Shown: piece by piece, positions 1 through 7,211 of the stretch
How the letters are laid out: the number at the start of each line of letters is the position of its first letter
How positions within the stretch are numbered: the stretch's first letter is position 1
Assembly (NCBI GenBank): GCA_934467415.1
Contig: CAKSLQ010000012.1
Location: 1-64,000, forward strand
Reading direction: 5' to 3'
From: an uncultured Eubacteriales bacterium
Lineage (GTDB): Bacteria; Bacillota; Clostridia; Oscillospirales; CAG-272
Length of the DNA stretch: 64,000 nucleotides
The notes under the pieces: generated by a model
Told to the model about the DNA's origin: nothing
Database searches by the model: none
What the model saw: only the letters and a program-made list of their open reading frames with translations
Program-made: the position numbers and the translations under genes

Positions 1-31
1 ACTTCGGCAAATAATCCTGCAAACAAAATCA

Positions 32-61
32 CAAAAAGCACCCCCGCGGGGGTGCTTTTTG
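32..61. terminator. Strong bidirectional intrinsic terminator
   Basis: Inverted repeat with arms caaaaagcaccccc (32-45) and gggggtgctttttg (48-61), giving a GC-rich stem flanked by A and T runs on both sides. It probably ends a transcript from the left and shields the peptide operon that starts near 250. Positions 62-222 hold no gene that I can support. Confidence 0.85.
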
Positions 62-222
62 TGTCTGTCGGCGGCGGATGGCGGCGGGCGGCAGGGATAT
101 TGCTTTGTGCAAATTTCCCCGCCGCCCGAATGTCCTGCCGAAACCTGCCGCACGATTTGCGGAAATCTGCCACAAAAGCGGGTATCCGGCTCTGCGAATT
201 TGTATAACTTTTCGAAAAAGGG

Positions 223-251
223 TTGACAGCCGAAGACCGGGATGTTAAAAT
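223..251 (+). promoter_or_regulatory. Sigma-A promoter of the peptide-modification operon
   Basis: TTGACA at 223-228 and TAAAAT at 246-251 are separated by exactly 17 bases. The promoter points at the 42-residue peptide gene that starts at 300. The -35 box is a perfect consensus, so the peptide should be well transcribed unless a regulator intervenes. I see no clear operator palindrome around it. Confidence 0.75.
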
Positions 252-299
252 AAATACACATATGTATTATCGGAAACTATAAAGAAAGGGATTACAACC

Positions 300-428
300 A
301 TGAAGTATACTGCTCCTGTTGCAGAGAAGCTCTCTGTTGAAGCGATCAACGTGCTGCTCGTTTCCGGTGATGAGCCCGTCGTTCCCGGCTGCACGAACCT
401 CACCCCCATCATCTGCGAAGATGACTGA
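300..428 (+). CDS. Small Cys-containing peptide, candidate RiPP precursor
   Basis: Encodes 42 residues starting MKYTAPVAEKLSVEAINVLL. A leader-like N-terminal half (AEKLSVEAINVLLVSGDEPV) is followed by a short core with two Cys (PGCTNLTPIICEDD) and an acidic end. AAAGAAAGGG lies upstream of the ATG. The gene is first in an operon with an HprK-like kinase and a radical SAM/SPASM enzyme, the context expected for a ribosomally made, post-translationally modified peptide. The core has Cys, Thr, Asn and Ser near enough for thioether or phosphoryl modification. No protease or exporter lies nearby. I cannot assign it to a named precursor family; the RiPP role is inferred from size, composition and neighbours. 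Confidence 0.8.
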   Translation: MKYTAPVAEKLSVEAINVLLVSGDEPVVPGCTNLTPIICEDD

Positions 429-448
429 TTTGCGATAAGCATGAACAC

Positions 449-480
449 AACAATGGAATGGCATCTGCCATTCCATTGTT
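449..480 (+). other. Perfect stem-loop between peptide and enzyme genes
   Basis: A 15-bp perfect stem (AACAATGGAATGGCA, 449-463; TGCCATTCCATTGTT, 466-480) with a minimal loop follows the peptide stop codon. No U-run follows it. It looks like an mRNA stabiliser or partial attenuator that lets the precursor be made in excess over the enzymes, as is common in peptide operons. That role is inference. Confidence 0.7.
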
Positions 481-515
481 GCTATATGCGCAAAACAGCG
501 TGAAGGAGGTTTTCT

Positions 516-1250
516 GTGAACATCTATCGGATTGCGGATTTCTGCGTGCGGGTGGAGAACATCCCGGCGCCGGTCGCCGCCCGCATGGCGGCGTATCGGA
601 TCGGGCCGGACGCCGCGGCCGCGATTGATTTATCTATAGACGGGGACACGCTTTCCGTGGCGGAGCTGGAGAAGAACGCCGCCGCGGAGGGCATCACCGA
701 CAAAAACGAGCTGATCTTCCTCGAGGTTTACCGCCGCATCTGCGCGTATGCGCTGGCGCACGACGCCTTTCTGATGCACTGCGCGGTCATCGAATACGAG
801 GGGCGCGGCTATGCGTTTTCCGCGCCGAGCGGCACGGGGAAGACCACGCACATCCGCCTGTGGAAGCAGGTGTTCGGCGCGGACCGCGTGACCGTGGTTA
901 ACGGCGACAAGCCAATCCTGCGGCTGATTGACGGCGTTTTCTATGCCTACGGCACGCCGTGGTGCGGCAAAGAGGGGTACAATACCAACACGCGCGTGCC
1001 GCTGGCGGCGCTCTGCTTCGTCACGCGCGGCGCGGAAAACCGCATTCGCCCGATGACCGCCGAGGAGGCGATCCCGCACCTGTTCTCGCAGATCATGGTG
1101 GTGGACTCGTCCGACCTGGCGCGCCAGATGGAGCTGGCCGACGCGCTGCTGTGCAGCGTGCCGTGCTATCTGCTCGCCTGCAACATGAGCCCGGCGGCGG
1201 CCGAGGTTGCCTATCGCGGAATGCGTACACCGGGGAGGGATGCGGGATGA
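516..1250 (+). CDS. HprK-like P-loop kinase of a RiPP locus
   Basis: 244 residues. A clear Walker A loop, APSGTGKTT (residues 103-111), is preceded by a His-containing strand (LMHCAVIEY) and followed by VVNGDKPIL, the acidic strand typical of the HPr kinase/PEP carboxykinase-like fold. The N-terminal 85 residues replace the usual HprK N-terminal domain. HprK homologues of this kind occur in radical-SAM peptide cassettes and in lasso-peptide clusters, where some phosphorylate Ser of the peptide. GAAGGAGG sits before the GTG start at 516. The stop overlaps the start of the radical SAM gene (ATGA), so translation is coupled. The precursor is the likely substrate or binding partner; this is inferred from context. 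Confidence 0.8.
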   Translation: MNIYRIADFCVRVENIPAPVAARMAAYRIGPDAAAAIDLSIDGDTLSVAELEKNAAAEGITDKNELIFLEVYRRICAYALAHDAFLMHCAVIEYEGRGYAFSAPSGTGKTTHIRLWKQVFGADRVTVVNGDKPILRLIDGVFYAYGTPWCGKEGYNTNTRVPLAALCFVTRGAENRIRPMTAEEAIPHLFSQIMVVDSSDLARQMELADALLCSVPCYLLACNMSPAAAEVAYRGMRTPGRDAG

Positions 1251-2617
1251 CGGTGATTCTGGAGGCTTTTCCGATCTTCCGGCAGCTGCTCGGCGCACAA
1301 GCGGTCGAGCCGGACGCGCTGTATCGGGCGATTTCCTTTACCGTCCTGCAAACTTTGGATGGGATTCCGGTGGCTTACAATGTGCTGACCGGCGAGATGC
1401 TGGAGCTGACCGCCGACGAGGCGGCGGCGCTGTCCCGCGGCGAGATCCGCGGGTGTGACGCGCCGCCTGCGCTGATTGAAAAATGGTTTCTCGTGCCGAC
1501 GGGGCATGATGACATCGGCCTTTCCTGTGAGGCGCTGGAGCTGGCCAGGCTGTTTCAGACCGACACGACGCCCGTCACCTACACGATCTTCACCACGACC
1601 GATTGCAACGCCCGCTGTTTCTACTGCTACGAGGCGGGCGCGCCGCATGTCCGCATGACGGCCGGGACGGCGGCAGATACGGCGGCGTTCATCCGCAGAA
1701 ATTACAAAAAGGGAACCGTGCAGTTCCGCTGGTTCGGCGGCGAACCGCTCTGCAACCCGGATGTGATCGACATTATCTGCACCGCCATGCGGGATGCGGG
1801 CATTCCCTATGTCTCTTTCATCGTCTCCAACGCCTATCTCTTTGACGATGCGACCGTGGAAAAGGCGAAAAACCTCTGGAACCTTTTGCGGGCGCAGGTC
1901 ACGCTGGACGGCACCGAGGCGATCTACAACAAGACAAAAGCATTTGTCTATAAGGACGGCGGCAGCGCATTCACCGTGGTGACCGACAATATCGAGCGGC
2001 TGCTGCATGCGGACGTCGAGGTGTATATCCGCACCAATGTCGGGATGCACAATCTGGACGATCTGCTCGCGCTGGCCGACTGGATCGCGGCACGTTATCC
2101 GGATAAGCGGCATCTGCGGGTCTATTCCCACGCGATCTTTGAGAAGGCACGTGAGGCACAGCTGCCGAATACGGCCGAGCTGCGGATGCAGAAGGCGGCG
2201 GCCGTTTTGCGGTTTGAGGCCGCCTGTGCCGCGCACGGTATGCTGCATCCCCCGCTGATGAACCGGGAACTGCGCACCTGCCGCTGTACGCTGGACTCGC
2301 CGCGCGGACTGATTATTCTCCCGGACGGCCGCCTCAGCAAATGCGAGCATCTGTACGATCGCGATTTTGTCGGCGATATTTATCACGGCGTCACCGAGAC
2401 AGAGCTGACCGAAAAATTCAGGACGCGCGCCAACAGCCGGGAACTCTGCACGGGCTGTGCGGCTTTCCCCGTCTGCATTCAGCTGAAATACTGCCCGAGC
2501 GAGCCGCACTACATCTGCGACGCGGCCAAGCGGCAGATCGAGGAAAGCGCGCTGCGGCGGCGCGTGGAGGCGACCTGGCGCGCAGCGAAGAAAAAAGCGG
2601 CCGAGGCCGCAGAATAA
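1247..2617 (+). CDS. Radical SAM/SPASM peptide-modifying enzyme
   Basis: 456 residues. The radical SAM cluster motif CNARCFYC has Cys 120, 124 and 127 for the [4Fe-4S]-SAM site, followed by GGEP at 164-167. The C-terminal region has the SPASM pattern of many Cys (345, 347, 366, 401, 404, 410, 416, 424) for auxiliary iron-sulfur clusters. The first ~100 residues (NVLTGEMLELT... IEKWFLVP) resemble the PqqD-like or leader-recognition region in front of many peptide-maturing SPASM enzymes. Family members install thioether, C-C or epimer modifications on RiPP precursors. The gene overlaps the kinase by four bases and is followed by a terminator. The substrate is probably the 42-residue peptide at 300; the bond formed cannot be read from sequence. 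Confidence 0.9.
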   Translation: MTVILEAFPIFRQLLGAQAVEPDALYRAISFTVLQTLDGIPVAYNVLTGEMLELTADEAAALSRGEIRGCDAPPALIEKWFLVPTGHDDIGLSCEALELARLFQTDTTPVTYTIFTTTDCNARCFYCYEAGAPHVRMTAGTAADTAAFIRRNYKKGTVQFRWFGGEPLCNPDVIDIICTAMRDAGIPYVSFIVSNAYLFDDATVEKAKNLWNLLRAQVTLDGTEAIYNKTKAFVYKDGGSAFTVVTDNIERLLHADVEVYIRTNVGMHNLDDLLALADWIAARYPDKRHLRVYSHAIFEKAREAQLPNTAELRMQKAAAVLRFEAACAAHGMLHPPLMNRELRTCRCTLDSPRGLIILPDGRLSKCEHLYDRDFVGDIYHGVTETELTEKFRTRANSRELCTGCAAFPVCIQLKYCPSEPHYICDAAKRQIEESALRRRVEATWRAAKKKAAEAAE

Positions 2618-2652
2618 GCAAAAAGAGCACCCGATGGGTGCTCTTTTTTGCG
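2618..2652. terminator. Bidirectional terminator between convergent genes
   Basis: Inverted repeat gcaaaaagagcaccc / gggtgctcttttttgc with a three-base loop. It ends the peptide operon on the plus strand and the regulator gene on the minus strand. Confidence 0.9.
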
Positions 2653-2662
2653 CCTTCCGCGG

Positions 2663-3781
2663 TTACGGCTTGAGGTAGGGCGCAAGCAGGGCGATGAGTT
2701 CTGCTTTTTTCGTGCAGCCGGTGGTCTTGCACATGCGCTTGATGCGGTAGGAGATCACGTTTTCCGAGGTGAACAGCCGCTCCGCGATGTGCGGGTAGGT
2801 CTCGCCGCGCAGGATGCCCTCGAGAATGCCGAAGTCCAGCTCGTCGCAGCCGAGCAGCAGTGTCTCCGCCTCAAACACGCGCTCGGTGACGGGGTCGTCG
2901 TAGAAGTTGACGTTCGGCGTCTGCGGCAGGAACGAGGCGAAGATGTCCTTGCCGAGGTTCTCCATGTGCGCGGTCGAGGCGCGGATGTGCAGCGTCGCGT
3001 CCACCTTGGCGGTCAGCGTGATGTTGCCGGGGTTTTTGTAGAGATAGGCGTATGCTAAGATCGCCTGCCGGCCCAGCTCCTCGTGGTCTACCGCGACCGA
3101 GGTGATCGTGGGGTTTGCCATCGAGGCCAGCACCGTCGAGCCGAAGCTGACGACAAACAGATCCTCCGGCACGCGCACGCCCGCCTCGCGCAGGTGGCAG
3201 ATCAGCGCCAGCGCGACCACGTCGTTGGCGCAGATGACCGCGTCGTAGCTGCGGCAGTTTTCGGCGAAGCGCGTATAGCAGCCGCGCTGCGAGGCGTAGT
3301 TGTAGTAGATGTCGCGCGAGGGGTTGCCGCCGCGGAACGCGAGGTAGTCGGCGAAGAATGCATCCTTGATCATGTCGGTCGAGGAATTGGGGTTGATGCC
3401 GTAGAGCGCGATGTTCTCGCGGCCGCAGGCTAAGAGATAGTTGATCGACTTGCGCATGCCGTCCTTGTAGTTGAGCAGGATCTTGGAGTGGCCGCTCACA
3501 AGGCTCTGCGACTCGTAGTTGAGAAAGACGACGTGGACGCCGCAGTCGTTGAACCGCGCCAGTACGGCGGGCGTGATCGCGAGCTGCGCGCCGATGTAGA
3601 CCATCAGGCGCTTTTCGCCGGGTTCGTAGAGGCTGTCGAAGTCGATCTCGCTGACCTCGGGCGCGTCGATGAACACCGGGGTATAGCGCTTGCGCATGAT
3701 CTCGGCGTTGATCGCCTTGATCGCAAGCGTACTCCAGAGCGCGTCCTTGTATTCGGGGTTGACGTAGATTTTGACGTCCAT
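2663..3781 (-). CDS. Sugar-binding-domain regulator with C-terminal LuxR-type HTH
   Basis: 372 residues; ATG at 3781 is chosen because AAAGGAGG lies 6-13 bases upstream. Residues 1 to about 300 look like the periplasmic-binding-protein-type sensor of LacI regulators (YDAVICANDVVALAL, VPEDLFVVSFG and ITSVAVDHEELGRQA are typical). The N-terminal LacI helix-turn-helix is absent. Instead the last ~60 residues (GILRGETYPHIAERLFTSEN, then VISYRIKRM) match a GerE/LuxR DNA-binding domain. It is probably a cytoplasmic, ligand-responsive transcription factor; the ligand and targets are unknown. It is transcribed towards the peptide operon and shares its terminator. Confidence 0.8.
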   Translation of the reverse strand: MDVKIYVNPEYKDALWSTLAIKAINAEIMRKRYTPVFIDAPEVSEIDFDSLYEPGEKRLMVYIGAQLAITPAVLARFNDCGVHVVFLNYESQSLVSGHSKILLNYKDGMRKSINYLLACGRENIALYGINPNSSTDMIKDAFFADYLAFRGGNPSRDIYYNYASQRGCYTRFAENCRSYDAVICANDVVALALICHLREAGVRVPEDLFVVSFGSTVLASMANPTITSVAVDHEELGRQAILAYAYLYKNPGNITLTAKVDATLHIRASTAHMENLGKDIFASFLPQTPNVNFYDDPVTERVFEAETLLLGCDELDFGILEGILRGETYPHIAERLFTSENVISYRIKRMCKTTGCTKKAELIALLAPYLKP

Positions 3782-3812
3782 GTGAGCCTCCTTTGACGAA
3801 GTGCGCAGGGTT

Positions 3813-3997
3813 AGCCTTCCCCTTTGGGGAAGGTGGCACGGCTTGCCGTGACGGATGAGGGAATGCAGGCAGCCGGCACAGCATGGTGCGATGTTTTGCT
3901 TTGCGCAATCCCTCATCAGGCGCTCGCGCGCCAGCTTCCCCAAAGGGGAAGCCTAAGAAACGCTTGCGTCTCGGACAGCTCACCCCTTGCACAGGGG
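3813..3997. repeat. Modular palindromic repeat, family A plus tail module
   Basis: Begins GCCTTCCCC...GGGGAAGG, carries the internal CGGATGAGGG / CCCTCATC arms around a GCAGCCGGCACAGCATGG core, and closes with CTTCCCC...GGGGAAGCC. A tail, GTCTCGGACAGCTCACCCC through GGGGAGCC, belongs to the related family B. It fills most of the 295-base gap between the regulator and the UPF0210 gene. A short GGCGGGGGCTTGCTCCCGCC hairpin (about 4025-4045) follows. No gene is supported here. Confidence 0.85.
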
Positions 3998-4076
3998 AGC
4001 CGAATTACGCGCAGACTCTTGTAGGGCGGGGGCTTGCTCCCGCCGCTCCATGATACAGGGGGCTGCTCCCGCCGCT

Positions 4077-5435
4077 TTAATTCTTCAGCGAATGGATGGG
4101 CGCGGGGATGCGGCCGCCGCGCGCGATGAACTTTTCGCAGGAAACCGGGTTTACGCGCATGACCGGCGCATAGCCGAGCAGGCCGCCGAACTCCACGCGG
4201 TCGCCGACGCCCTTGCCGGGCGCGGGGATCACGCGCACAGCCGTGGTCTTGCCGTTGACCATGCCGATGGCAATCTCGTCGGCGATGATGCCGCTGATCG
4301 TCTCTGCGGTGGTGTCGCCCGGGATGCAGATCATGTCGAGGCCGACCGAGCAGACCGCCGTCATCGCCTCCAGCTTCTCCAGCGTGAGCACGCCCGCCTC
4401 GGCGGCGGCGATCATGCCCGCGTCCTCGCTGACCGGGATGAACGCGCCCGAGAGGCCGCCCACATGGCTGGACGCCATGACGCCGCCTTTCTTCACCGCG
4501 TCGTTGAGCATCGCGAGTGCCGCCGTCGTGCCGGGGCCGCCGCAGACCTCAAGCCCCATGGACTCGAGGATGCAGGCGACGCTGTCGCCGACGGCCGGGG
4601 TGGGCGCGAGCGACAGATCCACGATGCCGTAGGGCACGCCGAGGCGCTTTGCCGCCTCATAGGCGACGAGCTGGCCGACGCGCGTGATCTTGAACGCGGT
4701 CTTCTTGATGACGTCGGCGAGCGCCGAGAAATCGCAGTCGCCCGCGCGGCGGATCGCCTTTTCGACCACGCCGGGGCCGCTGACGCCGACGTTGATGACG
4801 CAGTCGCCCTCGCCCGTGCCGTGGAACGCACCCGCCATGAACGGGTTGTCGTCCACCGCGTTTGCGAAGACCACAAATTTTGCACAGCCGATGGCGTCGC
4901 GGTCGCGCGTCAGCTCGGCCGCCGCCTTGACGGTCCTGCCCATGCGCGCGACGGCGTCCATGTTGATGCCCGCGCGGGTCGAACCCACGTTGACCGAGGA
5001 GCAGACCATGTCGGTCACGGCCAGCGCCTCGGGGATCGCGTCGATCAGGCGGTCCGCGCCGCGGGTCATGCCCTTCTGCACCAGGGCGGAGAAGCCGCCG
5101 ATGAAGTTGATGCCGAGGTCGTGCGCCGCGCGGTCGAGCGTCTTCGCCAGCCTGACATAGCCGTCGGGCGTTGCCGCGCCGCCGATCTGCGAGATCGGCG
5201 TGACCGAGACGCGCTTGTTGACGATCGGGATGCCGTAGAGCTTTTCGATGCCCTCACAGCAGGAAACGAGGTTCTTCGCGCTCGACATGATCTTGTCATA
5301 GACGTTGGCGCACAGGCGGTCGATGTCATCGCTCACGCAGTCGTAGAGCGAGATGCCCATCGTCACCGTGCGGATGTCGAGGTTCTCCTCGCGGATCATA
5401 TGGATTGTTTCGAGAATATCTGCGGTGTTGATCAT
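4077..5435 (-). CDS. UPF0210 (PFL/DUF711) family protein
   Basis: 452 residues, the full length of the UPF0210/DUF711 family, which has glycyl-radical-enzyme-like (PFL) fold relatives but uncertain biochemistry. Conserved-looking stretches include TPISQIGGAA, GGFSALVQKG, GVSGPGVVEKA and SSHVGGLSGAFIPVSED. The gene lies 17 bases downstream of the ACT-domain gene on the same strand. The UPF0237 ACT protein and UPF0210 protein are widely paired in Firmicutes and archaea, so the family call is strong while the function remains unassigned. The ACT partner suggests allosteric control by an amino acid; this is inference. Confidence 0.92.
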   Translation of the reverse strand: MINTADILETIHMIREENLDIRTVTMGISLYDCVSDDIDRLCANVYDKIMSSAKNLVSCCEGIEKLYGIPIVNKRVSVTPISQIGGAATPDGYVRLAKTLDRAAHDLGINFIGGFSALVQKGMTRGADRLIDAIPEALAVTDMVCSSVNVGSTRAGINMDAVARMGRTVKAAAELTRDRDAIGCAKFVVFANAVDDNPFMAGAFHGTGEGDCVINVGVSGPGVVEKAIRRAGDCDFSALADVIKKTAFKITRVGQLVAYEAAKRLGVPYGIVDLSLAPTPAVGDSVACILESMGLEVCGGPGTTAALAMLNDAVKKGGVMASSHVGGLSGAFIPVSEDAGMIAAAEAGVLTLEKLEAMTAVCSVGLDMICIPGDTTAETISGIIADEIAIGMVNGKTTAVRVIPAPGKGVGDRVEFGGLLGYAPVMRVNPVSCEKFIARGGRIPAPIHSLKN

Positions 5436-5452
5436 GGGATGTATCCTTTCGC

Positions 5453-5722
5453 TCAGATCGTGTGCATCGAGTCAAAGATGTCCTCGTGCATGCAGCGGAT
5501 TTCCAGTCCCTTTTCGCGGCCGAGCGCGGCGAGCGCGTCCGCAAATGCGGCAAAGTCCACGCACAGGCGGTCGATGTCCGCGATCATGATCATGGCAAAG
5601 TACTTGTCCAGCACGCTCTGCGTGATTTCGAGGATGTTTGCGCCGAAGTCCGCGCATTTTGCGCTGACGGAGGCGATGATGCCGACCTGGTCACGGCCGA
5701 TAACGGTGATAACAGCTTTCAT
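5453..5722 (-). CDS. ACT-domain protein (UPF0237 family)
   Basis: 89 residues, essentially one ACT domain: MKAVITVIGRDQVGIIASVS, then ANILEITQSVLDKYFAMIMI. ACT domains bind small ligands, usually amino acids, as dimers. ATG at 5722 gives the usual family length; an in-frame ATG further upstream would add a basic extension and would fall across the promoter, so I reject it. It is first in the operon with the UPF0210 gene and probably acts as its regulatory subunit or ligand sensor. Confidence 0.9.
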   Translation of the reverse strand: MKAVITVIGRDQVGIIASVSAKCADFGANILEITQSVLDKYFAMIMIADIDRLCVDFAAFADALAALGREKGLEIRCMHEDIFDSMHTI

Positions 5723-5759
5723 TGGTCCGAATGCCCTCTCTTTATAGATATACAAACCT

Positions 5760-5836
5760 ATCATACACGAAAAACGCTTGCGTTTCAAGAAGAAATGCGC
5801 AAAAATATTGAAATTAAAGCGGAAATATGATATACT
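5760..5836. promoter_or_regulatory. Divergent sigma-A promoter pair
   Basis: Minus strand: TTGAAA (complement of 5783-5788) and TATGAT (complement of 5760-5765) with 17-base spacing drive the ACT-UPF0210 operon. Plus strand: TTGAAA at 5808-5813 and TATACT at 5831-5836, again 17 bases apart, drive the membrane-protein gene at 5880. The two -35 boxes are 19 bases apart, so one regulator could control both. Confidence 0.75.
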
Positions 5837-5879
5837 TAGATGTTCAAAATGGGATAAGTATCATTAAGGGAGAAAAGCC

Positions 5880-6416
5880 ATGTACGAACACGATTTTTGC
5901 GAATACGCGGTGAAGAAGAAGATCGGCGGCGCATACCTTGCAAAGCTGGTACTTGTGATGCTGGCCTCGGCGGTCTTCGTGGCCTGCTTTTTCACCCTGA
6001 TTCTGCCCGCGGCGGGGCTGTTTATCGGCGCGATCGTTCTCACGCTGTTTGGCACGCTTGTGTGGTATCTCTCGCGCTTTGCCGCGATCGAGTATGAATA
6101 TACGCAGACCGGCGCGATCTTCGATGCAGCCTCGGTCTACAACAAGCAGTACCGCCGCGAGCAGGTCTCGATCGACCTGAAGAAATCCGCGCGGCTGGTC
6201 GCGCCCTACAGGGACGGGCGCATTGAGGGCGGCTTTGCGCCGAAGAAAATCCGCGACCTGCGCTCCTCGCCCGATGTGCCGAATGCGTACATCATCGTCT
6301 ACGAGGCGGAGGGCGGCACCGAGGCGGTGCTGTTCGACGCGAATGCGCGCATGATCGAAAACATCCGGCACCAGGTGCCGTCGGTGACGGTGCTGTCGGA
6401 CGGCCTGCCCGCGTAA
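5880..6416 (+). CDS. Small membrane protein with cytoplasmic domain
   Basis: 178 residues. Two adjacent hydrophobic segments (about residues 21-44 and 47-66) form a membrane hairpin. A soluble domain follows with alternating strands (AIEYEYTQTGAIFDAASVYN, ARLVAPYRDG, NAYIIVYEAEGGTEAVLFDA) that resembles PH-like or bPH small beta domains. AAGGGAGAAAAGCC precedes the ATG. Short proteins of this layout are common and uncharacterised in Ruminococcaceae and relatives. I do not assign a function; it could be a membrane-anchored regulatory or scaffold protein. Confidence 0.8.
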   Translation: MYEHDFCEYAVKKKIGGAYLAKLVLVMLASAVFVACFFTLILPAAGLFIGAIVLTLFGTLVWYLSRFAAIEYEYTQTGAIFDAASVYNKQYRREQVSIDLKKSARLVAPYRDGRIEGGFAPKKIRDLRSSPDVPNAYIIVYEAEGGTEAVLFDANARMIENIRHQVPSVTVLSDGLPA

Positions 6417-6464
6417 GCATACCCTGCGCGTCCCGCGCATACCTTTGCAAAAGGAGGTGGGACG

Positions 6465-7211
6465 ATGGGGATGAATCTATCAAAGCCTCCCTTGTGTAAA
6501 GGGAGGTGTCACGGCAATGCCGTGACGGAGGGATTGTTGCAGAGCCGAGGAACAACCCCTCAGGCGGCGCCAGGATGTTTTTCGGTTTCGCTCGCGAAAT
6601 CGTCGGTGTTCAGCCGACGAAGAAAAACTCCGCGAGACGCTGCGCGTCTCGGACAGCTCACCCCTTGCACAGGGGAGCCAAGGAGCGCCCCGCGCCGCGG
6701 ACTTTTGCTCCTGCTTGCGCTTGCATTTCTGCTTGCGGCCTGCACGCAGGCTGCGCCGCGCGCGCCGCAGATTCCGGCGGATTTTTCCGCCGCGGTCGAG
6801 GTCGTGCGCGGGGACTTTGCCTACCGCGCGGATTACACGCGCCGGGGAAACGCCGAGACGCTGCATATCACCGCGCCGGACAGCCTTGCGGGGCTTTCCG
6901 CCGCGCGGACGGACGGCGGCTGTACGCTGTCGGTCGGCGATGTGACGGCGGCCGTGCCGGATGACGGCATTTTCGCGCCGTTCCGGCTGTTCGACGCGCC
7001 GGAGGGCTGCCTCACCGGGAGCCGCGAAGACGGCGGGCTGACGGTCTACGCGGGCAGCGCCGGCGGCGATACCTATGCCGTCGCCGTGGACGGCGCTGGC
7101 GTGCCGATACGGCTCTCGGGCAGTGTCGGCGGCTGCACGGCCGAGATCCGCGTGCTGCAATTTGCAGAGATTCCCCCGTCTGCCGGGGAGGAAGGAAACG
7201 CACATGAATGA
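6465..7211 (+). CDS. Lipoprotein gene with repeat inserted in its signal peptide
   Basis: The frame from ATG 6465 (AAAAGGAGG 6-14 bases upstream) encodes 248 residues. A lipobox-type segment, LLLLLALAFLLAAC, is followed by TQAAPRAPQIPADF and a ~150-residue secreted domain rich in beta strands, of the small outer lipoprotein type. The lipobox sits about 80 residues in, because a 195-bp palindromic repeat (6485-6679) interrupts the start. Removing it in silico restores MGMNLSKRSAPRRG followed directly by the hydrophobic core, a textbook lipoprotein signal. Whether the extended form is exported is uncertain. The last bases overlap the alr start by eight, so the genes are coupled. Confidence 0.75.
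   Translation: MGMNLSKPPLCKGRCHGNAVTEGLLQSRGTTPQAAPGCFSVSLAKSSVFSRRRKTPRDAARLGQLTPCTGEPRSAPRRGLLLLLALAFLLAACTQAAPRAPQIPADFSAAVEVVRGDFAYRADYTRRGNAETLHITAPDSLAGLSAARTDGGCTLSVGDVTAAVPDDGIFAPFRLFDAPEGCLTGSREDGGLTVYAGSAGGDTYAVAVDGAGVPIRLSGSVGGCTAEIRVLQFAEIPPSAGEEGNAHE
6485..6679. repeat. Family B palindromic repeat with nested module, translated in frame
   Basis: 195 bp from GCCTCCC through GGGGAGCC. The left half has TCACGGC..GCCGTGA and the GGAGGGATTGTT arm. The right half carries the nested module GATGTTTTTCGGTTTCGCTC with GTCGG/CCGAC and CGAGACGC/GCGTCTCG hairpins. The length is a multiple of three, and all 65 codons read through without a stop in the lipoprotein frame. Confidence 0.88.

Noticed and set aside
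3987..5747. Long plus-strand frame opposite the UPF0210 and ACT genes
   Set aside because: It starts inside a repeat and spans two well-recognised minus-strand genes; its composition is rich in His, Arg and Asp without domain signal.
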